From JANMCE01 sp031360915 (lineage in GTDB: Bacteria; Actinomycetota; Acidimicrobiia; Acidimicrobiales; Ilumatobacteraceae), in contig JANMCE010000123.1 in the NCBI GenBank assembly GCA_031360915.1, positions 1-64,000 of the forward strand: DNA of 64,000 bases, written 5' to 3'. The notes under the pieces are model-generated. The model was not told where the DNA came from. It saw nothing but the letters and a program-made list of their open reading frames with translations, and did no database searches. Below, piece by piece: positions 6,461 to 14,805 of the stretch (position 1 is the stretch's first letter; every line of letters starts with the position of its first letter). The position numbers and the translations under genes were made by a program.

Positions 6461-9166
6461 GTGAAACAGAGAGTCAGCTCGAAGCTTCGCGATACACCAT
6501 CGACCGCTTCTCTTGATAGTAATTCCAATACCGATGTGCAGGTTGCGTACCGGTCACAAGACTTGGTGCACAGAGATCTCGCTGCTGCTCTCGCTCAGGC
6601 GAATGACCTGCTTAACAGCCCTTCCGCCGAGGCGCGAGCGGTAGCGCGTTGGACCATCGGAAAAGTCCGTTACGAGCAGGGATTCCCCGCCCAGGCTAGA
6701 ACTCTTATGCGTTCAGCGCTGCAGATTTCCAGTCGGTCGGGTCTGCACCGCGTAGAAGGGGCGGTTTGGCTGTCGCTCGCCGCCGTCCTGGTCGAAGTTG
6801 GGCAGGCTACCGAAGCGCTGAATGCTTTAGACCGAGCCGAGCCATTGGTTGAAGGAATCGAGATTGGCCGGTTAGTTCAACAGCGAGCTTTTGTCCTGTT
6901 CAATCTCGGTGACTGGTCCAAAGCCATCCTCGAAGCAAATCGGGCGCTGCCCTTGATACGTGGTCGCGCCGATAACGTCGGCGAAGCTCGACTGCTGTTG
7001 CTGCGAGGAGTGTGCCACCTGGGCGCTAGCGCACATCACGCAGCCGTAGCCGACTTCCGGGCTGCTGGACAGCTCGCCGATCGCATAGGTGAACGCCTGA
7101 TATCTGCGCTGTGCCAACAGAACCTGGGCTGCACCTACGGCCGTCTGGGTGATATCCCCTCCGCTCTGTCGTGTTTCGAAGAAGCACGGCTTGCGTATCG
7201 ACGTCACGGCGAGGCCACCCGCCTCCTCACAATTCTCGACACCGATCTTGCCGAAACACTCCTCCTGGCCGGCCTCACCGGTGAAGCAGTAGATGCCGCC
7301 CAACGCTCTGCTGAGTCGGCGGCACTGGCAGGAAACGTGGTCAACGAGGGCGATGCCCGGCTCATGATGGCCCGCGCTCTGCTCGCCAACCGCCAGTTCG
7401 ATGAGGCACAGTCAACCGCTCGAGACGCAGCCAGACTGTTTCGCCGGTCGCGGCGTCCGGGTTGGGCCCTGTTGGCCGAGTACGTGGCGCTCCAGGGAAT
7501 CGTTGAGGGATCGCAAGACGACGTACGGCCGCCATTAGCGCTGTTGAAGAAGGCGGCTGGCCTCGCCGATCGCCTCGCCGCCAACGACTGGCAGAACGAA
7601 TCTCGCCACGTCCGTACCTATGTCGCCCGCATAGCGATCGCCCGAGGAGATCGGGGCCTCGCTACGGCTCAACTGCGTGACGTCGTGATGGCAACGCGAG
7701 TAGGACACCTCTCGGCACGCGCCAACGCCTATCACGCTGTTGCGCTCACCCGGCTGGCTCACGGTGATACCGCTGGTGCGTTGACTGCGGTTCGATCCGG
7801 CCTGAGCCTCATCGACCGATTCCGAGCGGTACTGGGTGCGACCGACCTTCGGTCTGCGGTGGCGGTACACGGAGTCGAATTGGCTCGGCTCGGATTCCGC
7901 ATCGCGCTCGCAACCCAGCGCCCAGCGTCGGTCTTTGAATGGAGCGAACGATGGCGCGGCGTATCGCTGCGGATCCAAGCGGTGAGGCCACCCGATGACG
8001 TTGAACTCGCTGCCCTGCTGTCACGACTCCGCAACCTCCACGTCACCCGTCTTCATGGTCGTGACCATCAATCTGCGGATGCAAACGCGGACGCAGCTAT
8101 TGCTCAGGTTGAGGGTGCCATCGCGCTTCGGGTACGGCAGACCGACGCTCAGCACGGACAGGCCGACGTGGTTCCGTCGCTACGCACGCTCTCGTCGCAG
8201 CTTGAGAGCCGGGTCATGTTGATCTACACCGAGCTCGACGGCGACCTCTGGCTTCAACGAGTGCACCGAAAGACGTGGCAGCTCCATCCACTCGGAAAGC
8301 TCGACGACATAACGTCGGAGAGTTCCTATCTGGCCTCGGCGGTTCGGCGGATGCTCGCGTTCCGCGATCTTCCCGAACTCGAGTCAGATGCGCACACTGC
8401 GGCACAAGTCGCCGCCAAACATTTAGATGACCTGCTCTTCGGCCGCGTTCAAGAAGCGTGCGGGGGCGCGCCGATGGTCATCGTCCCGTCCGCTGGTCTC
8501 GTCGGAATGCTCTGGCCTGCGCTGCCAACGCTTGAGAATCGCGAGGTCGTGATCGCTCCCAGTATTACCGCTTGGTCCACACGGATACTTGCGGCGGAAC
8601 CGGTGCCGGTGCCGGCGCGAGTGACGCTGGTGGCAGGACCCGACCTTCCCGCGGTACAGGCAGAACTCACGGCACTTCGACAGGTGCACCGATCGTCGGC
8701 GATGTTGCGGGGAAAGCGGGCGACCGTGAAGGCAGTTCTCGCCGCATTCGAAACAGCCGACCTCATACACGTCGCGTCGCACGGCACCTTTCGACGCGAC
8801 AATCCTCTCTTCTCCGCTTTCCGGCTCGCTGACGGCCCGTTGACCGTTTACGAGTTGGAGCGCCTAAGCCGCGTGCCGCGCTCGATCGTGCTGTCCAGCT
8901 GTTCTGCTGGTTCGACAAGCGTGAGACCGGGCGACGAGCTTATGGGCGCGGCGATCGCGTTTCTGCATCTCGGCGCTCGGTCATTGATCGCCCCGACTGA
9001 TGCCGTCGATGACGACCTCACCTCGCACCTCATGTTGCTCGTACACCGGCACATTGCGAGCGGTTCGTCCTTGGCCACCGCCCTGTCGTTCGCTCAGACA
9101 GAAACCAAGCTTTTGGGGCCTCGGGCCTGGGCGAACGCCTGCCTCTTTCTGGCGTTTGGAGCGTAA
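6461..9166 (+). CDS. TPR-repeat CHAT-domain protease (caspase-like)
   Basis: Up to 901 aa. Residues about 40-470 are Ala/Leu-rich helical pairs of TPR type (for example A-L-N-A-L-D-R-A-E-P-L, R-G-V-C-H-L-G-A-S-A-H-H-A-A-V-A-D-F). Residues about 650-900 are a CHAT domain, the clan CD peptidase fold. The catalytic pair is His774 in LIHVASHGTF and Cys814 in VLSSCSAG, both intact, and the domain ends A-R-A-W-A-N-A-C-L-F-L-A-F-G-A. TPR-CHAT proteins act in bacterial conflict and programmed-response pathways, where the TPR array senses a trigger. No signal or membrane segment. The GTG at 6461 has GGGGG before it. A GTG at 6566 is an alternative that would free the S8 gene's promoter region. It converges with the small gene ending at 9193. 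Confidence 0.88.
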   Translation: MKQRVSSKLRDTPSTASLDSNSNTDVQVAYRSQDLVHRDLAAALAQANDLLNSPSAEARAVARWTIGKVRYEQGFPAQARTLMRSALQISSRSGLHRVEGAVWLSLAAVLVEVGQATEALNALDRAEPLVEGIEIGRLVQQRAFVLFNLGDWSKAILEANRALPLIRGRADNVGEARLLLLRGVCHLGASAHHAAVADFRAAGQLADRIGERLISALCQQNLGCTYGRLGDIPSALSCFEEARLAYRRHGEATRLLTILDTDLAETLLLAGLTGEAVDAAQRSAESAALAGNVVNEGDARLMMARALLANRQFDEAQSTARDAARLFRRSRRPGWALLAEYVALQGIVEGSQDDVRPPLALLKKAAGLADRLAANDWQNESRHVRTYVARIAIARGDRGLATAQLRDVVMATRVGHLSARANAYHAVALTRLAHGDTAGALTAVRSGLSLIDRFRAVLGATDLRSAVAVHGVELARLGFRIALATQRPASVFEWSERWRGVSLRIQAVRPPDDVELAALLSRLRNLHVTRLHGRDHQSADANADAAIAQVEGAIALRVRQTDAQHGQADVVPSLRTLSSQLESRVMLIYTELDGDLWLQRVHRKTWQLHPLGKLDDITSESSYLASAVRRMLAFRDLPELESDAHTAAQVAAKHLDDLLFGRVQEACGGAPMVIVPSAGLVGMLWPALPTLENREVVIAPSITAWSTRILAAEPVPVPARVTLVAGPDLPAVQAELTALRQVHRSSAMLRGKRATVKAVLAAFETADLIHVASHGTFRRDNPLFSAFRLADGPLTVYELERLSRVPRSIVLSSCSAGSTSVRPGDELMGAAIAFLHLGARSLIAPTDAVDDDLTSHLMLLVHRHIASGSSLATALSFAQTETKLLGPRAWANACLFLAFGA
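6467..6496 (-). promoter_or_regulatory. Candidate cluster promoter upstream of the S8 gene
   Basis: On the reverse strand TGTATC (6491-6496), 18 bp, then TCTCTG (6467-6472); the upstream element is 66 nt from the S8 start. The same arrangement precedes the sigma factor, the 142-aa gene and the large operon, so it may be the recognition site of the sigma factor encoded here. Found by eye; it lies inside the assigned 5' end of the CHAT gene. Confidence 0.35.
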
Positions 9167-9192
9167 CGGGCATCGATCGATCCTTGAGATCA

Positions 9193-9675
9193 CTACGGCG
9201 CAATGAGAGGGGTGAGGAGGTTCGTCCCATCACTGAGGGTTACGTGCACGCGGAAAGCACCCCGGGGGCTCTTGGTCTTGAACCGACCGTGTTCGTCGGT
9301 TTCGAACGACTCGGTCGGACCGGCGCCGTGTCGCAGCACCACGGCATGAGATCCCGCTGGCGTCACTTGGCCAATGAGATCGAGGCCGTGTTCGCTGGGT
9401 GCTACCTCGATCTGGACCGTCGAGTGTTCACCTCGGAAGATGACGAGTCGCCATTCGAGGTGCTCGGCCCTGGCAACCATCAGATCAGAAGCCGTGCTGG
9501 TGTCCGTCAGCAACACCAACAGCTCTGCGTCGAGATGTCGAAGCGCAAGGAGCGCCGCGGCGCGATCAACAGCTGCTTCGGTTGGTCCATCGATTTGGTC
9601 GATCGTGGCTGCCAAAACACCGAGCAAAAAGTCGGGCTGTCGTGCTTCATTGTTCGCTTCGACATCGTCACGCAT
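9193..9675 (-). CDS. Small protein overlapping the sigma-factor gene; possible sigma regulator
   Basis: 160 aa from the ATG at 9675. GGGAGG stands 9 nt upstream inside the end of the sigma gene, and the two genes overlap by 8 bp, so they are co-translated. Residues 10-75 are helical and acidic. Residues about 90-160 (V-Q-I-E-V-A-P, L-I-G-Q-V-T-P-A-G, S-F-E-T-D-E-H-G-R-F-K) look like a small beta-sandwich of the carboxypeptidase-regulatory type, with the typical T-D..GRF turn. No membrane segment and no anti-sigma zinc motif (HxxxCxxC) are present. Its position directly after the sigma gene suggests a regulator or co-factor of sigma. Function unproven. Confidence 0.7.
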   Translation of the reverse strand: MRDDVEANNEARQPDFLLGVLAATIDQIDGPTEAAVDRAAALLALRHLDAELLVLLTDTSTASDLMVARAEHLEWRLVIFRGEHSTVQIEVAPSEHGLDLIGQVTPAGSHAVVLRHGAGPTESFETDEHGRFKTKSPRGAFRVHVTLSDGTNLLTPLIAP

Positions 9676-10360
9676 GGCCAAGACCTCCCTCGGCCTGCCG
9701 ATCGAGGAACACTCTCAACTCTGGTCGGCTTCGCAGCTTTTCCAGACACCGACCCTTGGTTGGGCCAATCGAACCGTGTGGAAGCCCGAGAAGTTCGACA
9801 ATCTCGTCGTAGGACAGGGGAGGGTCCAGGGTTAGGAGACGAAGGATGCTCTGGCACGCTGCCGACAGGTGCTGGAAGGCCCGCCAGACCGCAACCGAAA
9901 GCTCGTTATCCAGCAGGGCTTCGTCCATCGCCTGATAATCGACCAAGGCAACGTCAGGCTCGGCCACCGGTACGTACCGGGCACGCGCCTTCACAAACTG
10001 GAGCGCCTCGTTTCGGGCGGTCGTCATCAGCCAGCTGACGAGACTGGCCGGCTTCTCGATCTTGTCGATGTGTTCGAGCAGTTTCAGCCACGTGTTCGAG
10101 AACACATCGTCTCTCGCCTCGACCGACAGCGTGAACGCTCCGATGCCACGATGCAACGCCGGAGACAGACACCGCACCAGTACGTCCCATGCACTGGCAT
10201 CACCGCTTCTGATTCGAGCGACAAGCGTCTCAATCTCGGCACCGCTCAGCCGACGAGCAGCGCCAGGGCGACCCGAAAGCCAGCCGTCGCTACCGTGGTC
10301 GCCCTGACCGGGCACCGTTTGGGCGGGCATCGGCAGAGCATAGGTCAAGGGGGGAACCAT
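9668..10360 (-). CDS. Sigma-70 family (ECF-like) RNA polymerase sigma factor
   Basis: 230 aa from the ATG at 10360; a GTG at 10381 would add 7 residues. Region 2 is at about 45-125, with R-I-R-S-G-D-A-S-A-W-D-V-L-V, D-D-V-F-S-N-T-W-L-K-L and S-W-L-M-T-T-A-R-N-E-A. Region 4 is at about 160-222, with Q-S-I-L-R-L-L-T and a helix-turn-helix Y-D-E-I-V-E-L-L-G-L-P-H-G-S-I-G-P-T-K. Region 1 and a full region 3 are missing, as in ECF factors. A candidate autoregulatory motif TGTATC lies 68 nt upstream of the 10360 start, the same spacing as at the other cluster genes, which favours that start. It is followed and overlapped by the small gene ending at 9193. It probably transcribes the S8, 142-aa and large-operon units (inference). 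Confidence 0.85.
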   Translation of the reverse strand: MVPPLTYALPMPAQTVPGQGDHGSDGWLSGRPGAARRLSGAEIETLVARIRSGDASAWDVLVRCLSPALHRGIGAFTLSVEARDDVFSNTWLKLLEHIDKIEKPASLVSWLMTTARNEALQFVKARARYVPVAEPDVALVDYQAMDEALLDNELSVAVWRAFQHLSAACQSILRLLTLDPPLSYDEIVELLGLPHGSIGPTKGRCLEKLRSRPELRVFLDRQAEGGLGHA

Positions 10361-10403
10361 GAATTTCGTTTCCAATCTCACGTCTGATTTGGCACTGGCG
10401 ATC

Positions 10404-10433
10404 TATGGAGTCCTCTCAAAGCCGGTCGATACA
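10404..10433 (-). promoter_or_regulatory. Candidate cluster promoter upstream of the sigma factor
   Basis: Reverse-strand TGTATC (10428-10433), 18 bp, TCCATA (10404-10409). It is flanked by CCGGCT just after TGTATC, as at the large operon. Autoregulation is typical of ECF sigma factors. Confidence 0.35.
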
Positions 10434-10487
10434 AGAGTTCTCGGACGATCACGCAAAACAAGGCCCACGGGCCATAGCCTTTTGACC

Positions 10488-10673
10488 ATGGATCCTGTGA
10501 ACGTCTCGATGGTCGTCGCTTCGCTCTCTACCTGGCCCGACGAATGGCTCCATCGTGCCTCTCGACTGGTGCGAGCGACGATTGATCGATCGACCGATCG
10601 ACTAGATGTCGAGGACCTGCGCCAACAGCTCGACCAGTACGAAGGGGAGCGGGCTCGACGCAACGCCGCCTGA
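10488..10673 (+). CDS. Possible small protein (61 aa), unrecognised
   Basis: ATG frame beginning MDPVNVSMVVASLSTWPDEW and ending in a charged helix (V-E-D-L-R-Q-Q-L-D-Q-Y-E-G-E-R-A-R-R). The composition looks protein-like, but no ribosome site precedes the ATG and I know no family. It is divergent from the sigma gene and would end just before a hairpin. It may be chance. Confidence 0.3.
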   Translation: MDPVNVSMVVASLSTWPDEWLHRASRLVRATIDRSTDRLDVEDLRQQLDQYEGERARRNAA

Positions 10674-10684
10674 GCCCTCGGACA

Positions 10685-10703
10685 GTGGGCTCCGCCAGCC
10701 CAC
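10685..10703. terminator. GC-rich hairpin between convergent ends
   Basis: GTGGGCT-ccgcc-AGCCCAC is a perfect 7-bp stem with a 5-nt loop, 20 bp downstream of the 142-aa gene's stop on the reverse strand and just after the small forward frame. No T-tract follows on either strand, so it would be a weak or bidirectional terminator. Confidence 0.4.
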
Positions 10704-10722
10704 GGCCCTCAGCTTGCACCCG

Positions 10723-11151
10723 TTACGGGTTGCGGATCTCGAAAACCGGACCCTCACCAAAGCCGGCCATCTCGGTCTTCACACCGTTAACGGCGGTGTG
10801 GCTGACCAGGACGACAAGCTTGTAGACGGTGTCGGTGCTCGGGGGCGGCGGCACGCTGTGAGCGGCCACGTTGATGATGGCCGAGTAGTTGTTGCCACCG
10901 TTGAGCAGCTGCGTCACGGTAGGGCCAATTTGACCCTCGAAGCCGGCACCGATCGACTCGACCAACGCCCGCACCGTCCAGGTGCCACCGAGGAAAATCA
11001 CTCCGGGGCCGGACAGCTGCCAATCCACTCGTACCTGAAAGCCGGTGTCCGTGTCGATGACGCGGCTCGGCATACCTGCCGGATCAATGAGCGTGACCGC
11101 GGTAAGCGTGGCGTCAACGTTCATGACCGGTACATCAAAAGTAAGCGACAT
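10723..11151 (-). CDS. 142-aa beta-rich protein of the large-protein cluster, unrecognised
   Basis: Begins MSLTFDVPVMNVDATLTAVT and is rich in alternating hydrophobic strands (G-F-Q-V-R-V-D-W-Q-L-S, T-W-T-V-R-A-L-V-E-S-I-G, Y-K-L-V-V-L-V-S-H-T), suggesting an Ig-like sandwich. No signal peptide. AAGGAGA lies 7 nt before the ATG, and the leader of about 200 nt carries the cluster motif TGTATT 68 nt upstream. It lies downstream of the beta-propeller gene, separated by that leader, so it probably has its own promoter and may be made in higher amount than the large proteins. Possible accessory or structural subunit (inference). Confidence 0.7.
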   Translation of the reverse strand: MSLTFDVPVMNVDATLTAVTLIDPAGMPSRVIDTDTGFQVRVDWQLSGPGVIFLGGTWTVRALVESIGAGFEGQIGPTVTQLLNGGNNYSAIINVAAHSVPPPPSTDTVYKLVVLVSHTAVNGVKTEMAGFGEGPVFEIRNP

Positions 11152-11194
11152 GCTGTGATCTCCTTGGGTTGGGGCTGCCGTTTGTCAGCCACTC

Positions 11195-11224
11195 CACAGA
11201 TCCTCAAGATCGAGAGGAAATACA
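11195..11224 (-). promoter_or_regulatory. Candidate cluster promoter upstream of the 142-aa gene
   Basis: Reverse-strand TGTATT (11219-11224), 18 bp, TCTGTG (11195-11200), with the upstream element 68 nt before the start codon. Weakest match of the four. The surrounding 11152-11352 stretch holds no gene and acts as the leader. Confidence 0.3.
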
Positions 11225-11352
11225 GAAATCTTCCAGAATCTTTTTGACTCCGGATTCCGATCAGTCTTAAGGGCGACATCCTGTATTTGCGCCGGTCCCC
11301 GAGCGGAACACGCCACGGACATTGCCACAAACACTGGTCTCGCCGTGCTCTG

Positions 11353-14300
11353 TCAGGTGGCGCGGCGGACCGAACGGGCGGCGAGGTGGTGGTCGGTACG
11401 GACGAGGGTGGCGATGTCGGTGTCGACAGTGACCAGCGGGTCTGTGGTGCTGTGGGTCACCGCGAGTAGCAGCCAACCGGGGTCGGGCCAGGCAGGGCCG
11501 GCCAGATCAACTCCAAAGGACACCACCTGAGGTGAGAGCGGCTCGAGGCTGCGGCGGGAGCGGCGGGCTGGTTGGGTTGGGTCGAGATAACTCCAGTCCG
11601 CGTTTAGCCAGGCTCCCGTCGGGGCGCCCGAGGTGATATCGGCCACCAGACTGGCGGTCCAGCTAGCAGGCAGCGCGGCCAAACCGGCCAACTGGTGATC
11701 GCTGGAGAACGGTGTCTTCAGCACCGTGACCCACGAGTCGGCCGCTGCTACCGGTCGCCAATGACGGGAATGTGCGGCGACAAAAACCAACATCGGGCCA
11801 TCCCCGGCGACGCACGATGCGGCCTTGCCGGCTCGGGTATCGGGCTCGTCCTGCAAGAAGGCGGTGAGGTCGGTGAAGTCGGGCGGGTCATGATCGAAGG
11901 GCAGCCGGTTGCCGGCCAGTAGCACTTTCCAGATGGCCTCGGGGGTGGGATTCGCTCCCAACAGAATGGCGAGATCCTTCAATTCTGCGGCCAATGCGGC
12001 TGCCGTCCCCGGACCCCAGGTGCCATCAACTCCCACGGCGCGACCGGCAGCTCGCAGGGCCGATTGCACCAGCCAGATGTGGAACTGTGACAACTTCGGC
12101 CCGATGGGGATGCCCGGAAACGGTGGCGGATCAGCGGTCGAGCTACGCCAGACCCGTACGTCCGGCGAACCATCCAACGGCAACGCGCCCCCGGTGAACG
12201 GATGGACGGCACCCGAGTCCGGGATGGCGCGACGGGCCGAATCGAACTTATGGGTGCGCAGATAGAGCGTTGGTCCTTGCGTGACGTCATCGAGCGCTAA
12301 CTCCCACACACCGCGCGCCGAGGTTGCCGCTCGCAACAGCCGGTTCCCGGGGTCGGTCGCAGTGTTGCTGTAAATGGTGAGATCGGTAACGGCAGCTTCG
12401 GGCAGCCCGTCGGCGTAGTGGGTCCATACCCACGTGGGGGGCTGGCCGACACCGAAATCGCCAACGCCTTTCCACACCCCAGTGCTGCTGCCGGCGTACA
12501 CAACGTTGCGATGGTCGGGGTCGACCACAAGGGTATAGATCGGTCCCGACATCTGCAGGCCTGTCGAAATCCAGTCGCTGACGCCGTTGTACCACCAGAC
12601 GTTCACGGCCGTCGGCCCGACCCCTACCTTGCCGTTGGATGGGAGCGTGCCGACGTACATCGACCCGGTGGCGGGTTGATGCGGCGCGAACGAGATGGCC
12701 TGCAGGTCGGTCGGGATCTGGGGCGCCGGCGTGTCAGTGAAGTCGATAAAGAAGAAGACGTCAGGTTGCGACCATTTCCCCGCCGTTCGCTTCAAGTGGT
12801 AGAGGTTCGCGAGACCCAGCACGTACAGCGAATCCTTGTCGGCCCACTTCACCATTCGGATCACATCGTCGAGATGATCCTGTTTTCGATTGGTGCCACC
12901 CGCGTAGGGGTCGGTGCCTGTTGGCAGAGTCACCCAGCCCGAGCGCGACCCCTTCTTCGCTTGGAGCCCGTCGTCGGTGTACCAGATCCGATCGGTGCCC
13001 ACGGCGAGCTGCGTGGTCGACGCGGCGGCGTCGCCGATGATGCCCATCGAGCTGTAGAAGCCAGCCGCCTCCCTTTCCTTGGTTCGTACCCCGAGCGCCC
13101 ATGTGAAGTCGGCCAGCGACAGGGAGAACGAGGGATTGGAGAACAGATCGAAATAGGTGAAGGTCTGCCCGGCATTCAACGAACGCCACCAACTCCCGTT
13201 GGTGTACTGGTGATACATGCGGCTTGGGGTTCGCGGGTCGATGGCCACACCACCGCCATCTCCGCCGTCGGCTTGCCGCCACGCCTCAGCGCTGAGGCGA
13301 AGCACCGTGCCGTTGTCCTGGGTGCCGGAAAGCACCACACCGTCGTGGGTGGCATGGTGGGCCAGGTAGGTCATTTCGGTGACGGCCAGGCCGCTGTTGA
13401 CCGACCGGAAGGTGTGGCGATCCCCATCGTGACTGGAACGGAACACACCCCCGTCGCATCCAACCCACAGCACCGTTGGCAGGCCGGGCAGGAAACCAGG
13501 GACCCACGCCAGCACCTGCACGTCGGGATGCACACCGAGGCCGACCCACCCGGGTCGATTTGGTGGCCCCGCCTGCGTAGTGCCGATGAACCGGTACGTG
13601 GCGCCGTCCTTGCGCACCCGGCCGGTGTACAGCGCGGCGTTGTCGGCGCCGGTTGGATCCTCGAGGCCCTGACCACCAACCGCAACGGTGTCATCCGTAT
13701 CGGGACCGAGCGTCGGGCTGGCCGCGATAGCCATGTCATAGGACGCCTGCTTGCCAAAGATGTCCTTGTCGACGCCACGAACGACGTCGGCGTGGGTGCC
13801 CTCGATCCGCCAGAGTCGGGGCCCTTCGGCCACCGCGTAGAGAACCGGGTTGGCGATGCCCTTGCGGGCCGCCGCCAGAGTCATGCGACCGATACCGATC
13901 TTGGGTTCGATGCCCTTGGCTGACTTAGGGAGTGTGATGTTCTGCCAGGAGCCGGCATCGCCCGTGAGGCTGAACCGTAGGATCCCGCTGCGCTCCGAGG
14001 CGTACAGGATCTGGGTACCGACTCCAGTTGAAACCACCAGCACGTCGGCGAGACCCACGTTGGTGGCCGGCTTCTTCGCCCCTGTTGGAAGGGTATCGAC
14101 CCGATGCCAGGTGGGCGTCGGCGTGGGGTCGCGGCGGTACAGGTCCTCGCCGGTGGCCGCCCATACCCGCCCGTCAACCACGGTATCGACGGCCAATCGA
14201 GCGACGAAGGTGCCCTCAACCCCCGGTCCGGTCTCAAGCGTCCAGGGGTCGGCATCGGGGCCGCCGTTACGCACCTGGTCGACTGGACCGACGGCTCGCC

Positions 14301-14805
14301 GGATACCGATGCCGCTCATACTGACCTCACCGAAGCCACTGCGGCGCCCCGGCTGCTCACCGGTGGCCGCGTACACGATATCTTTGGATGCATCGCCGGA
14401 CGGGTCAAACTGCACCGCGAGGGCACCAATGGCCAGCGCGTCAGCCTCGCGGAGGGTGCCACTGAGATCGGGGGTGGAGGCATAGGTATCGAGGCACAGC
14501 CAGGTGGCGCCGCCGTCATCGGTGTACCAAACCCCGCCCAGCGCGGCGCCGATGTAGGCCCGCTGCCCGTCGTCGGAGGCTGCGATAGCCCGCACCCGAC
14601 CCGAAACGGTGGGCTGCCCGAACCCGGTGCCGCGCACCACGCCGACCGGTCCGAGGGGCACCCATTGATCGGCGGCGGCATCGTTGCCGTCTGGCTGATT
14701 GTTGCGCACGACCGTGCCCGACGCCTCGACCTTCACCCGGCGGGGCCGACCGGGGGGCGCCTCACTTTCGCTGGAGAAGCGACCGGAAATCCAGGCGTTC
14801 GTCAT
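11353..14805 (-). CDS. Large Asp-box beta-propeller protein with a peptidoglycan-binding-like module
   Basis: 1150 aa from the ATG at 14805, chosen because it overlaps the upstream stop as ATGA; an earlier start would overlap the upstream gene by about 150 bp. The first roughly 850 residues are a sialidase/BNR-like propeller with Asp-box turns, such as V-W-Y-T-D-D-G-G-A-T-W-L, then V-F-R-S-S-H-D-G-D and W-W-R-S-L-N-A-G-Q-T-F. Near residues 905-945 Q-S-A-L-R-A-A-G-R-A-V-G-V-D-G-T-W-G-P-G-T resembles a PG_binding_1 helical repeat. The C-terminal 200 residues are unrecognised and beta-rich. No signal peptide. Last gene of the coupled operon. Role probably binding or structural; no catalytic sialidase residues could be assigned. 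Confidence 0.8.
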   Translation of the reverse strand: MTNAWISGRFSSESEAPPGRPRRVKVEASGTVVRNNQPDGNDAAADQWVPLGPVGVVRGTGFGQPTVSGRVRAIAASDDGQRAYIGAALGGVWYTDDGGATWLCLDTYASTPDLSGTLREADALAIGALAVQFDPSGDASKDIVYAATGEQPGRRSGFGEVSMSGIGIRRAVGPVDQVRNGGPDADPWTLETGPGVEGTFVARLAVDTVVDGRVWAATGEDLYRRDPTPTPTWHRVDTLPTGAKKPATNVGLADVLVVSTGVGTQILYASERSGILRFSLTGDAGSWQNITLPKSAKGIEPKIGIGRMTLAAARKGIANPVLYAVAEGPRLWRIEGTHADVVRGVDKDIFGKQASYDMAIAASPTLGPDTDDTVAVGGQGLEDPTGADNAALYTGRVRKDGATYRFIGTTQAGPPNRPGWVGLGVHPDVQVLAWVPGFLPGLPTVLWVGCDGGVFRSSHDGDRHTFRSVNSGLAVTEMTYLAHHATHDGVVLSGTQDNGTVLRLSAEAWRQADGGDGGGVAIDPRTPSRMYHQYTNGSWWRSLNAGQTFTYFDLFSNPSFSLSLADFTWALGVRTKEREAAGFYSSMGIIGDAAASTTQLAVGTDRIWYTDDGLQAKKGSRSGWVTLPTGTDPYAGGTNRKQDHLDDVIRMVKWADKDSLYVLGLANLYHLKRTAGKWSQPDVFFFIDFTDTPAPQIPTDLQAISFAPHQPATGSMYVGTLPSNGKVGVGPTAVNVWWYNGVSDWISTGLQMSGPIYTLVVDPDHRNVVYAGSSTGVWKGVGDFGVGQPPTWVWTHYADGLPEAAVTDLTIYSNTATDPGNRLLRAATSARGVWELALDDVTQGPTLYLRTHKFDSARRAIPDSGAVHPFTGGALPLDGSPDVRVWRSSTADPPPFPGIPIGPKLSQFHIWLVQSALRAAGRAVGVDGTWGPGTAAALAAELKDLAILLGANPTPEAIWKVLLAGNRLPFDHDPPDFTDLTAFLQDEPDTRAGKAASCVAGDGPMLVFVAAHSRHWRPVAAADSWVTVLKTPFSSDHQLAGLAALPASWTASLVADITSGAPTGAWLNADWSYLDPTQPARRSRRSLEPLSPQVVSFGVDLAGPAWPDPGWLLLAVTHSTTDPLVTVDTDIATLVRTDHHLAARSVRRAT

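Noticed and set aside
12418..13923. Long forward frame (about 500 codons) antisense to the beta-propeller gene
   Set aside because: Typical GC-rich shadow: repetitive H/R/G/V composition, no ribosome site, fully within a better-supported gene. Other long forward frames over 14-25 kb were rejected for the same reason.
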